Translations under genes and position numbers: made by a program
In this document: positions 31,796-39,608 of the stretch, piece by piece
Layout of the letters: each line of letters begins with the position of its first letter
How positions within the stretch are numbered: the stretch's first letter is position 1
Assembly (NCBI GenBank): GCA_947630575.1
Contig: CANRIB010000009.1
Location: 1 to 39,685, forward strand
DNA: 39,685 nt
Direction of reading: 5' to 3'
Source: an uncultured Bacilli bacterium
GTDB taxonomy: Bacteria > Bacillota_I > Bacilli_A > RF39 > UBA660
The notes under the pieces: model-generated
Databases searched by the model: none
What the model was told of the DNA's origin: nothing
Seen by the model: the letters and a program-made list of their open reading frames with translations, nothing else

Positions 31796-33646
31796 ATGGA
31801 AAAGAATAAAAGAGTATTGATAGTATTGGGAATATTAATCGTAGGGATAGGAATATCTTTAGCCTATTTTGTAGGAAAAATGTTAACAGGAGGAGAAGGA
31901 GCAACAACAAAAGTATTAACAGCCAATATTAAGAATTCCGAAGTAACTATAGAGGGAATATTAAATATAGAAGATTATGATATGTTACCAGGACATCAAA
32001 GTGCTTCAGGAATAAAAGTAAATGCAAAAGGAAATAATGAATTAATCCCATTTAATATAATATGGGAAGGAACAAATACTTTAGGTAGTAAATTAAAGTT
32101 TAAAGTATATAAATCAAGTAAACAATTAAATGTAGATATAAAATGTAATGAAGTAAGAAAACCAACAGGAGGAGGAACAATGCTATATGAAGAGTGTAGC
32201 ATAAATAGTGAAGAAGAATTAGGAGAAGTAATACAAGAAGGAGAAATACCAATAAGTGAAGTATCAGAAAAAGTAAATATAGCATTAGACCAATTTATAA
32301 CATCAACAGAAGAACCTGGAACGGATATATATTACTATGTGATAATTGAATATCCAAATGAAGATAAGATTCAAAATGACGATATGTTAGATAAATCATT
32401 TAAAGGAGAGTTAAAAATAGAAGCATCAGAAACAGAGGCAGATGTAAATATATTTGCAGCATATATAGAACAAGAAGATGGGAGTTATGAGAAAGTAGAA
32501 GATATACCTCAAGAAGGATATACAATAAACAAAGATAAGAGTAAATGTAGTAATGGAGCAATACCAAATTGGGATATATCAAATAAAAGATTATATATAG
32601 ATAATTTTAAGAAAATAGGAACAGAATGTTATTTGTATTTTGAAAAAGAACCTGCTAAGGATATTATCTTAATGGAGAGAAGTATAAATGAAATTCAAAT
32701 TCCATTTACGGGTCCAGATAAAATAGAACATAAGACAACTAACAATAAATCTGATTTATATATAAGTGAAGATGATTTAGGAAATACTTATTACTTTAGA
32801 GGAATAGTAAATGATAATTGGATTAAATTTGGGCAAACAATAGAAGGAAAAGATTTATACTGGAGAATTATCAGAATAAATGGAAATGGCTCAATTAGGA
32901 TTATTTATAACGGAACAAGTACTGAGGCAACAGGTTCAAATACGCAGTTATCATCTACGAGTGCATTTAATTCAGATAGTGGAGATAATATGTATGTAGG
33001 ATATATGTACGGAAGTAGTTCTGATGATTACACAACAACTCATGCTAATGATAATAAAAGTACAATTTTAAAAGAGCTAGAAAGATGGTTTGTTGAAGAT
33101 ACGAATTTAGATGACTTAGTGGGATTATTAGATAAAGAAGCAGGATTTTGTAATGATAGAGAAGTAAAAAAAGTAGGAAGTTATTATACAGGAAATGGAA
33201 CCGGTACATTAAATACATCTTATGCGCCATATGTAAGATTAACTAATGGAAGTAATTGGGATAATCAAACACCAACTTTTAAATGTAGTCAAAATAATGA
33301 TAATTTCACAGTAGTAGGAAGTTCGAATGGTAATCAAAAATTAACTTATCCAGTAGGACTTATAACTAGTGATGAAGTAGTATATGCTGGAGGCACTGGA
33401 GGAAGTACAGTAGGTATATCTAATACTAGTTATTATTTATATACAGGGGAATATTATTGGACAATGTCTCCATGTCATTTTGATACTGTTTCTTCAGATA
33501 TGTTCTTTGTTGATATAAATGGAAATGTAAATGGTCATCGTGTACTTTACTCTCGTGGCGTTAGACCTGTAATAAATCTCTCTGCTAATATAAAATTATC
33601 AGGTGATGGAACATATACTAATCCATATGTAGTAGAAAATACTTGA
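31796..33646 (+). CDS. Large membrane-anchored surface protein with C-terminal VRPVINL-type domain
   Basis: A 616-residue exported protein. Residues 6-28 are a hydrophobic anchor (VLIVLGILIVGIGISLAYFVG) with no obvious cleavage site. Residues 35-290 form an acidic region of beta-type repeats with cysteines in KCNEV, ECSIN, KCSNG and ECYLYF. Residues 310-616 are another region: YYFRGIVNDNWIKFG, DLYWRIIRINGNGSIRIIY, then a tail with YYWTMSPCHFDTVSSDMFFVDINGNV and GVRPVINLSANIKLSGDGTYTNPYVVE. That ending recalls a domain frequent in surface proteins of gut Firmicutes with a C-type-lectin-like look. Codons end in A (ACA, GCA, GGA, ATA) more often than in neighbours, a hint of different origin. 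Ligand and function are unknown. AAGGTAAGTG precedes the ATG. Confidence 0.75.
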   Translation: MEKNKRVLIVLGILIVGIGISLAYFVGKMLTGGEGATTKVLTANIKNSEVTIEGILNIEDYDMLPGHQSASGIKVNAKGNNELIPFNIIWEGTNTLGSKLKFKVYKSSKQLNVDIKCNEVRKPTGGGTMLYEECSINSEEELGEVIQEGEIPISEVSEKVNIALDQFITSTEEPGTDIYYYVIIEYPNEDKIQNDDMLDKSFKGELKIEASETEADVNIFAAYIEQEDGSYEKVEDIPQEGYTINKDKSKCSNGAIPNWDISNKRLYIDNFKKIGTECYLYFEKEPAKDIILMERSINEIQIPFTGPDKIEHKTTNNKSDLYISEDDLGNTYYFRGIVNDNWIKFGQTIEGKDLYWRIIRINGNGSIRIIYNGTSTEATGSNTQLSSTSAFNSDSGDNMYVGYMYGSSSDDYTTTHANDNKSTILKELERWFVEDTNLDDLVGLLDKEAGFCNDREVKKVGSYYTGNGTGTLNTSYAPYVRLTNGSNWDNQTPTFKCSQNNDNFTVVGSSNGNQKLTYPVGLITSDEVVYAGGTGGSTVGISNTSYYLYTGEYYWTMSPCHFDTVSSDMFFVDINGNVNGHRVLYSRGVRPVINLSANIKLSGDGTYTNPYVVENT

Positions 33647-33679
33647 TAAATAAATAAAATAATAAAAAATAATTAATGT

Positions 33680-33776
33680 CTTGCTCATATTGCTTAACTA
33701 TCATATATGGGCAAGTAGATCTTCTTAGGTCTATCTTAATACTGGAATAGAGTTTAGGCTCTATTCTTTGTTTTTT
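33680..33776 (+). terminator. Three consecutive hairpins ending in a terminator, after the surface-protein gene
   Basis: First hairpin: CTTGCTCATAT (33680-33690) with ATATGGGCAAG (33705-33715), 11 bp including one G-U, 14-base loop. Second: TAGATC (33716-33721) with GGTCTA (33728-33733). Third: GAATAGAG (33745-33752) with CTCTATTC (33759-33766), followed by TTTGTTTTTT, a good Rho-independent terminator. The first two hairpins may be a 3' UTR structure or part of a separate small RNA; I find no convincing promoter for the latter. Confidence 0.68.
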
Positions 33777-33780
33777 AGGC

Positions 33781-33881
33781 AAAAAAAAAGAAGCTGCCCC
33801 CTGAAGACAGCTTCAAAAAGAATAAAAAGGGGTTGACTAGTGTGATACTAGCACCAATTCGCCTTGTTAAGTGAATTGGTG
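33781..33881 (-). ncRNA. Likely structured small RNA of about 100 nt, unnamed
   Basis: A minus-strand transcription unit with promoter, structure and terminator but no frame. From the promoter at 33916-33888 the RNA would begin near 33881. It folds as hairpin 1, CACCAATTC with GAATTGGTG (33881-33873 and 33860-33852, 12-base loop), hairpin 2, CTAGT/ACTAG (33851-33837), a single-stranded linker with CCCC (33832-33829), and hairpin 3, GAAGCTG/CAGCTTC (33814-33808 and 33796-33790), followed by nine Ts. The loop of hairpin 3 holds GGGGG (33801-33797), able to pair with the linker CCCC as a pseudoknot. It does not resemble 4.5S/SRP RNA, tmRNA, RNase P, 6S RNA or tracrRNA as I know them. Confidence 0.7.
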
Positions 33882-33887
33882 ATTGTT

Positions 33888-33916
33888 ATATTAAAGGATA
33901 AACTGTTTTTTGTCAA
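33888..33916 (-). promoter_or_regulatory. Promoter of the minus-strand small RNA
   Basis: On the minus strand: TTGACA (33916-33911), 17-base spacer, TAATAT (33893-33888). The -35 is perfect and the -10 has four matches of six. The hairpin 1 arm starts about seven bases downstream. Confidence 0.75.
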
Positions 33917-33944
33917 CACTTTTCGTAATATTTTTTTAAAATAA

Positions 33945-33973
33945 TTTACAAAGGTCAATTAGTTTGCTAAAAT
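33945..33973 (+). promoter_or_regulatory. Promoter of the gene at 33994
   Basis: TTTACA (33945-33950), 17-base spacer, TAAAAT (33968-33973). It is divergent from the small-RNA promoter, with the two -35 boxes 29 bases apart. Confidence 0.65.
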
Positions 33974-33993
33974 TAAGATGGTAGGTGTTAGAA

Positions 33994-35616
33994 ATGATAT
34001 TAAAAAAGCCTTATGCATTTATTATTAAACATTTTAGGATGATTCATTTAATTTTATTAATTCCAATGCTTTATTTAGCATTTGCTACTAGAGGAATAGT
34101 TACTTTCTTTAGGGATTATGTTAGTAATGGATATATGGTAGGGGCTAATATTGTTTTATCTAATTTAACTAGTACTTATATAAATATATATATATATTTG
34201 GCTATTATTTTAATATTGGCTATTTTGATAACTTTATCGCTGGTGTTACAAAATAAAAGTAAGCCAACTAGATTATATAATATGGGAATATTATATTATT
34301 TAGGGTTATTTGCTCTTATTACAGGTTGTTTTGTTGTCTTTGGAATGATTGAAAATGATACACTTGATAATACCTTTGCAAGAATCTTAAGAGATTTAAG
34401 CATGCTTATTTATTATGGGCAGTATATATTTATTGTTTATGTGTTAATTCGTGGGGTTGGGTTTAATATAAGGCAGTTTAATTTTAAGGATGACTTGGAA
34501 GATTTAAAGATTAGTGCTGAAGATAGTGAAGAGTTTGAGTTTTTAGTTGGAAGAGATACATATAAGACAAAAAGAAATATTAGAAGATTTTTAAGAGAAT
34601 TAAAATATTATTATAAAGAGAATAAGTTTATTTTTACAATTATCTTTATTGTTATTGGGGGGGTAATTGTAACAAGTATGTTTATGAAAAAAGAAGTATA
34701 TGATAGGGTATATAAAGAGGGTGAGGCAACTTCTTTTGGGTATCTTAATATATCAATGGAAGGGGCTTATATTTCTAATTTAGATTTAAGAGGACAAGTT
34801 ATAAAAGAGGATAAAACATATGTGATTGTTAAAATTAATGTTAGTAATAGATTTAGAGATGATAAAACATTTAATTATGCGAATGTTCAATTAGTTGTTA
34901 ATACACTTAGAATTTCACCATCAATTACAATGGGAAATTATTTTGCTGATTTAGGTAATCCTTATGGGGGATCTTTAATTAAGGGTAATAGTGAAAACAC
35001 TTATATTTTAGTTTATGAGATAGATAAAAATTTAGTTCATGGGGGTAAATATGAATTAGAAGCATATTCTGGAACGGATGTTTCACAGGGAGGAATTGGA
35101 GTAGCATTTAAAAAATTTAGAGTATCACCAGAAGTTATTGATGGAGAAGTAGAAACTTTAGATATAAATATGGGAAATGTTATAAATTTAGATAATACTG
35201 AAATGAAACAATCGAAAGTAGCAATTATTAATTATAGTTTAATGGGAAGATTTTCTTATAATTATCAGTATTGTGTTAATGCTGATAATTGTTATACATC
35301 TAGTAATGATTTATATATAAATCAAAATGAAATAGGAAAGCTAACATTAATGGTTATGGATTATAGTTTGCTTTTAGATGATGAAGCTACTTATATGGCA
35401 TATTCTAATAAAGATTTTAAGAACTTTTTTGCTGATTTTATGAGAATTAAATATACATTTAATGGGAAAGATTATTATAGTAATGTGTCTTTAATTAATC
35501 CTAATGGTTATACGGATAAATTAGTATTTAAAATAAATAGTAATATTAGTAGTGCAGATAGTATTAGTGCTATTATTACAATTAGAAATAAATCATTTGA
35601 TATTAAATTAAAATAA
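33994..35616 (+). CDS. Polytopic membrane protein with large C-terminal extracytoplasmic domain, unrecognised
   Basis: A 540-residue protein with about five membrane helices: residues about 13-35 (MIHLILLIPMLYLAFATRG), 60-85, 100-118 (MGILYYLGLFALITGCFVVFG), 130-150, and 210-232 (FIFTIIFIVIGGVIVTSMFM). After the last one comes a beta-rich domain of about 300 residues rich in Asn, Asp, Tyr and Ser, with Cys pairs (YCVNADNCYTS). A charged stretch at 155-205 between helices four and five is cytosolic. I do not know the family. GTG 33985 is in frame but forms part of the AGGTG ribosome binding site; ATG 33994 is correctly spaced. Monocistronic, between a promoter and a terminator. Confidence 0.72.
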   Translation: MILKKPYAFIIKHFRMIHLILLIPMLYLAFATRGIVTFFRDYVSNGYMVGANIVLSNLTSTYINIYIYLAIILILAILITLSLVLQNKSKPTRLYNMGILYYLGLFALITGCFVVFGMIENDTLDNTFARILRDLSMLIYYGQYIFIVYVLIRGVGFNIRQFNFKDDLEDLKISAEDSEEFEFLVGRDTYKTKRNIRRFLRELKYYYKENKFIFTIIFIVIGGVIVTSMFMKKEVYDRVYKEGEATSFGYLNISMEGAYISNLDLRGQVIKEDKTYVIVKINVSNRFRDDKTFNYANVQLVVNTLRISPSITMGNYFADLGNPYGGSLIKGNSENTYILVYEIDKNLVHGGKYELEAYSGTDVSQGGIGVAFKKFRVSPEVIDGEVETLDINMGNVINLDNTEMKQSKVAIINYSLMGRFSYNYQYCVNADNCYTSSNDLYINQNEIGKLTLMVMDYSLLLDDEATYMAYSNKDFKNFFADFMRIKYTFNGKDYYSNVSLINPNGYTDKLVFKINSNISSADSISAIITIRNKSFDIKLK

Positions 35617-35638
35617 AAGAACTATTTGGGTTCTTTTT
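35615..35638 (+). terminator. Rho-independent terminator
   Basis: AAAAGAAC (35615-35622) and GTTCTTTTT (35630-35638), loop TATTTGG, followed by CTTGCTTTTT. Confidence 0.72.
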
Positions 35639-35639
35639 C

Positions 35640-35668
35640 TTGCTTTTTAAAGTTTAATTTGTTATGAT
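35640..35668 (+). promoter_or_regulatory. Promoter of the Rel-family gene
   Basis: TTGCTT (35640-35645), 17-base spacer, TATGAT (35663-35668). The GGGAGGC ribosome binding site and ATG 35695 follow. Confidence 0.6.
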
Positions 35669-35694
35669 AGCAGTATCTTAGGGAGGCTTGGGAT

Positions 35695-37161
35695 ATGTTT
35701 CAATTGTTATTATTAGAGTTACCAAAATATTTTACAGCAGAAGAAATAGCTTTAGTTATTAAGGCTCATGATTATGCAGCTTTAAAACATCAGGGAGTTT
35801 TTAGAGATAGTGGAGAACCATATATTACTCATCCGGAAAATGTGGCATATATTTTGTTTGATGAGATGGGATTACATGATGTAAATAGTGTATGTGCGGC
35901 CCTGCTTCATGATGTAATTGAAGATACTTTTACAAATAAAGAAGAAATAATTCAGGAATTTAATAAAGAAATAGCTTTTTTAGTGGAAGCTGTAACTAAA
36001 ATTAAAAATATTAATTTTGTTTCGAAAACTAAAAGAGAGCAAGATAATACATGTTTATTGTTACGAAGATTAATTATGGATTATCGGGTTATATTAATTA
36101 AATTAGCAGATAGACTTCATAATATGCGAACTATAGAGTTTAAGAAAATTAAAAAGAAAGCACATGCGAAAAGTTTAGAAACATTACAATTATTTGTGCC
36201 GATTGCCGATAGGATTGGAGCGTATAATATTAAATGTGAGTTAGAAGATTTGTGCTTTAAAGATTTGTATGCGAGTAAGTATAAAGAAATTAAAGGTATT
36301 ACTACTGATTATTTAACTAGACATCAAAGTGAAATAGAGGATATATTAAGAGAGATAAGATATGTATTACAATTAGAGGGTATAGATAATGAACTTAGGG
36401 TGAGATTTAAAAATGCTTATGCTTTATATAAGGAACTTAGAGTAAAACAAAAAATGTCAACTCTTCCAGATTTAATATCTTATCAAATAGAAGTAGAAAG
36501 TTTAAAAGAGTGTTATATAACATTAATGCTTATGCATGAAAAATATAAAGTGGCTAATAAAGGTTATTTTAGAGATTTTATTTCCAGTGCTAAACCTAAT
36601 GGATATAGAGCAATACATACAACTGTTACAGGTTTTAAAAATCATTATGTGCAGATGCAAATATTTACTAAGAATATGGGACTTATAAATAAATATGGGT
36701 TTGCAGTTTTAAGAGATTTATATCCGGATAAAAGTTTTAGAGAAATTCAAGAATATTTAATGACTAAAGATAGCTTTATGGCCTCAATTAAGGAAATAGA
36801 AGATTTATATATTATAGATAATGATAGTTTTTTAAAACAAGTTTATGGAGAATTATTAAAAGAACAAGTTCAGGTGTATGCAAAAGATGGGACTATGTAT
36901 AGTTTTCCTAAAGGGGCATGTGTTTTAGATTTTGCTTATAAGATTCATAGTGAGATTGGAGATAAAGCAGATAGGGCTTTGGTAAATGGTAAAATGGTAG
37001 GACTTAATTATGTTTTAAAAAATGAAGATGTAATTGAGGTTATAATTGATGAAAATAAATTAAAGCAAGATAGTTCATGTTTAGATTTTGTTGTGACGGC
37101 GATGGCTAAAAGAAAAATTAGAGAGGGAGTAAAAGAACTATCACGAACAAGAACAAAGTAA
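35695..37161 (+). CDS. Short RelA/SpoT homologue (HD-synthetase-TGS), synthetase apparently inactive
   Basis: A 488-residue Rel-family protein. The N-terminal HD hydrolase domain is intact: HQGVFRDSGEPYITHPENVAYIL and LLHDVIEDT (about 71-78), then DRLHNMRTI. The synthetase-like domain retains FRDFISSAKPNGYRAIHTTV, but the YDLIAxR-type site reads LPDLISYQI (Asp 259 kept, Arg replaced by Gln 264), and the EIQIRT motif reads QMQIFT (320-325), so the catalytic Glu and the Arg are lost. A TGS domain (VQVYAKDGTMYSFPKGACVLDFAYKIHSEIGD) follows, and the usual zinc-finger and ACT domains are missing. Probably a (p)ppGpp hydrolase, not a synthetase. TTGCTT-N17-TATGAT promoter upstream. ftsA follows with its own promoter. 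Confidence 0.85.
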   Translation: MFQLLLLELPKYFTAEEIALVIKAHDYAALKHQGVFRDSGEPYITHPENVAYILFDEMGLHDVNSVCAALLHDVIEDTFTNKEEIIQEFNKEIAFLVEAVTKIKNINFVSKTKREQDNTCLLLRRLIMDYRVILIKLADRLHNMRTIEFKKIKKKAHAKSLETLQLFVPIADRIGAYNIKCELEDLCFKDLYASKYKEIKGITTDYLTRHQSEIEDILREIRYVLQLEGIDNELRVRFKNAYALYKELRVKQKMSTLPDLISYQIEVESLKECYITLMLMHEKYKVANKGYFRDFISSAKPNGYRAIHTTVTGFKNHYVQMQIFTKNMGLINKYGFAVLRDLYPDKSFREIQEYLMTKDSFMASIKEIEDLYIIDNDSFLKQVYGELLKEQVQVYAKDGTMYSFPKGACVLDFAYKIHSEIGDKADRALVNGKMVGLNYVLKNEDVIEVIIDENKLKQDSSCLDFVVTAMAKRKIREGVKELSRTRTK

Positions 37162-37191
37162 ATAGATTAGAAAACTTTAGCTCTTTATAAC

Positions 37192-37220
37192 TTGAAAATA
37201 GATAGAAATTAAAGTATAAT
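37192..37220 (+). promoter_or_regulatory. Promoter of ftsA-ftsZ
   Basis: TTGAAA (37192-37197), 17-base spacer, TATAAT (37215-37220), 23 bases before ATG 37243. Confidence 0.72.
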
Positions 37221-37242
37221 TAGAACAGAATAGGTGGATGCT

Positions 37243-38487
37243 ATGAGGAAGATTATAGCTAGTTTAGACATTGGAGATAGTTCAATTAAACTAATTGTGG
37301 GTGAATTCGTTAAAAATTCATTAAATATTCTTTGTGTTTCTGAAATTCCAAGTAAAGGAATTAAAAAGGGTTTAATTAATAATAGAGAAGAGTTAATACC
37401 AGTTTTAAAAGAGGTATTTCATAAAGCAGAGGAAATGATGGGGCTTGCCATAAAAGAAGTAGTACTTGCAGTGCCAGCATATTATACGGAAGTTTTGATT
37501 AGTGAGGGAAGTACTACGATAACTAATGAAGATAAAGTAATTGAGCATCAAGATTTAATTAGAGCAATGCAAGCCGCAAGTTATAATAAAATAAATGAAG
37601 ATCAAGAGCTTGTGAGTATTATTCCGACAAGATATAAAATAAATAATGAAGAAATAGTTAAAAATCCAATAAATATGTTAGGAAATAAATTAACAGTTAA
37701 AGCAGTATTAATTACAGTACCAAAAGCAACAGTAAATCCTTTTATAAATGTTTTACAAAAAATAGGAGTAAAAGTGTTAGATGTAGTTACAACACCTCTG
37801 GGAGATTATGAAGCTAATAAAACTAAAGAGATGGCAGGTCTTTTGGGAGCAGTAATAAATATTGGAGCAGAAACTACGACAGTATCTATTTTTAATAAAG
37901 GCATTTTAATGAAATCAGAAGTTATTGAGCTCGGTGGTTCTTCAATAGATAGTGATATTGCTTATATTTATAAGATAACTAAGAAAGATGCGAAAGATTT
38001 AAAAATAAATTTAGGTTTGGCAGTTCCTGATATGGCTAATGGACAAGAAAAGGTTAGTTTGACAGATAGATTGGGAGAAAAAATTGTTATTAATCAAAAA
38101 GATTTAAGTGAAATAATTGAAAGTAGATTAGAAGAAATATTAGAATTAGCTAAAAAACAAATGAATTTGCTAACAAAGAAAAATATTGAATATATAATTG
38201 TAACAGGAGGAACAACAGAAATAGGAGATTTTAATATTTTGCTTGATAAAGTCTTTACTAAATCGCATATTCTTGGTAAAATAGATATTGTAGGTGTTAG
38301 AAATAATAAGTTTAGCACAAGTATTGGAACCATTAAATACTATAATGGAAGATTAAAATTGAAAAATAAGGAATATTCGGTTTTTAATTTTGATGAGTTA
38401 GAAGCATTAAGTGGTGCTCATAAAAAAGTTAATATAAATGAGAATTCAATATTAGGAAAATTATTTGGATATTTTTTTGATAGTTAA
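37243..38487 (+). CDS. ftsA: Cell division protein FtsA
   Basis: A 414-residue actin-like protein that anchors FtsZ to the membrane. The phosphate-1 motif [19 protein letters not shown] starts the protein, and the second phosphate motif [19 protein letters not shown], then [14 protein letters not shown] and [18 protein letters not shown], follow in order. The SHS2-type subdomain 1C region (about 85-165) is recognisable by [11 protein letters not shown]. The C-terminal end [12 protein letters not shown] is a short amphipathic membrane-targeting helix. GTG 37234 lies in the AGGTGG ribosome binding site, so ATG 37243 is chosen. Translation is close to ftsZ: stop and ftsZ start are 11 bases apart. 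Confidence 0.95.
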   Translation: MRKIIASLDIGDSSIKLIVGEFVKNSLNILCVSEIPSKGIKKGLINNREELIPVLKEVFHKAEEMMGLAIKEVVLAVPAYYTEVLISEGSTTITNEDKVIEHQDLIRAMQAASYNKINEDQELVSIIPTRYKINNEEIVKNPINMLGNKLTVKAVLITVPKATVNPFINVLQKIGVKVLDVVTTPLGDYEANKTKEMAGLLGAVINIGAETTTVSIFNKGILMKSEVIELGGSSIDSDIAYIYKITKKDAKDLKINLGLAVPDMANGQEKVSLTDRLGEKIVINQKDLSEIIESRLEEILELAKKQMNLLTKKNIEYIIVTGGTTEIGDFNILLDKVFTKSHILGKIDIVGVRNNKFSTSIGTIKYYNGRLKLKNKEYSVFNFDELEALSGAHKKVNINENSILGKLFGYFFDS

Positions 38488-38498
38488 GGAGAGTGCGT

Positions 38499-39581
38499 AT
38501 GAACGGTTTACAGATGGATCAAATAGCAAAGATAAAAGTTGTAGGCGTTGGCGGCGGCGGTATGAACGCGGTTAATCGAATGATTGAAGAAGGAGTAAAA
38601 GGCGTTGAATTTATTGTTGTAAATACTGATTTACAAGTACTTAATGCTTCAACATGTGAGAATAAAGTACAAATTGGGGCAACAATAACGGAAGGTTTAG
38701 GAGCAGGAGCTAATCCAGAGATTGGACGGGCAGCAGCGATTGAGTCTAAAGCTGATTTAGAAGAAGTTATTAAAGGCGCTGATATGGTTTTCATCGCATG
38801 TGGTATGGGTGGTGGAACCGGAACAGGAGCAGCACCAGTTATCGCAGAAATTGCTCAAGAGTCTGGCGCTTTAACGGTTGGAATTGTAACTAAACCATTT
38901 AGATTTGAAGGCAAAAGAAGGATGGAAAATGCTTTATTGGGCCTTGAAGAATTAAAAAAACACGTTGATACGCTTATTGTTATTCCAAATGATAAATTAA
39001 GAGATATAATAGATCGCAATACATCATTTAAAGATGCTTTTAAAGAAGTAGATAATGTTTTACATAGAGGGGTACAATCAATTTCAGATTTAATTGCCGT
39101 TACTGGTATAATTAACCTTGATTTCGCGGATGTTAAAACAGTTATGCAAAAAAGTGGAACGGCAATTATTGGTATTGGATGTAATGCCGGAGAAAATAGA
39201 GCTATTGAAGCAGCACGTCAGGCTGTTGCAAATTCTTTACTTGAAGCAACAATTGAGGGAGCAACAAATGCAATTGTTAATGTTACAGGTGGTTCTAATT
39301 TAACTTTATTTGAAATTGAAGATGCAGTAGAAACAGTTAGAGCAGCAGCCAATAATGATGTTAATATTATATTTGGAGCTATTCAAAATGATAATTTAAC
39401 AGATGAAGTTATAGTTACTGTTATAGCAACTGGATTTGATGATGATGGGGAAACAGAAGAAATGCTTTTCTCAGATAAAGCAACTATGCCTAGAAGAAGA
39501 GCTCCAGAACCTGTGGAAACACTTGATAATGAATATGATATTCCGCCATTTTTAAGAAATAATAAAGACAGATTTGACTAA
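38499..39581 (+). CDS. ftsZ: Cell division protein FtsZ
   Basis: FtsZ, 360 residues, the tubulin-like GTPase that forms the division ring. Seen: [16 protein letters not shown] (about 12-27), [11 protein letters not shown], the tubulin signature [16 protein letters not shown] (about 105-120), [14 protein letters not shown], and the T7 loop [11 protein letters not shown] short linker of about 40 residues ends in [10 protein letters not shown], the conserved C-terminal peptide that binds FtsA, SepF and other partners. GTG 38493 is also in frame; AAGGAG at 38487-38492 fits ATG 38499 better. Composition is less AT-rich than neighbours (GGCGTTGGCGGCGGCGG), as is common for highly expressed genes. 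Confidence 0.97.
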   Translation: MNGLQMDQIAKIKVVGVGGGGMNAVNRMIEEGVKGVEFIVVNTDLQVLNASTCENKVQIGATITEGLGAGANPEIGRAAAIESKADLEEVIKGADMVFIACGMGGGTGTGAAPVIAEIAQESGALTVGIVTKPFRFEGKRRMENALLGLEELKKHVDTLIVIPNDKLRDIIDRNTSFKDAFKEVDNVLHRGVQSISDLIAVTGIINLDFADVKTVMQKSGTAIIGIGCNAGENRAIEAARQAVANSLLEATIEGATNAIVNVTGGSNLTLFEIEDAVETVRAAANNDVNIIFGAIQNDNLTDEVIVTVIATGFDDDGETEEMLFSDKATMPRRRAPEPVETLDNEYDIPPFLRNNKDRFD

Positions 39582-39606
39582 GCTTAACCATAAAGTTAAG
39601 CTTTTT
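39580..39606 (+). terminator. Rho-independent terminator of ftsZ
   Basis: AAGCTTAAC (39580-39588) and GTTAAGCTT (39595-39603) form a perfect 9-bp stem with loop CATAAA, then TTTTT. The stem begins inside the ftsZ stop codon. It is the probable insertion landmark for the intron that starts at 39609. Confidence 0.87.
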
Positions 39607-39608
39607 AC

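Noticed and set aside
31796-33646. Diversity-generating retroelement target, suggested by the lectin-like C-terminal end
   Set aside because: No reverse transcriptase and no template repeat copy of the 3' end are present in the following sequence.
33781-33881. Identification of the small RNA as SRP 4.5S RNA or tracrRNA
   Set aside because: The SRP tetraloop/asymmetric-loop signature is absent, and there is no CRISPR array or cas gene to pair with a tracrRNA.
38519-38794. Open frame on the minus strand within ftsZ and others within the Mur genes
   Set aside because: Composition and lack of ribosome binding sites show they are shadow frames of strongly coding sequence.
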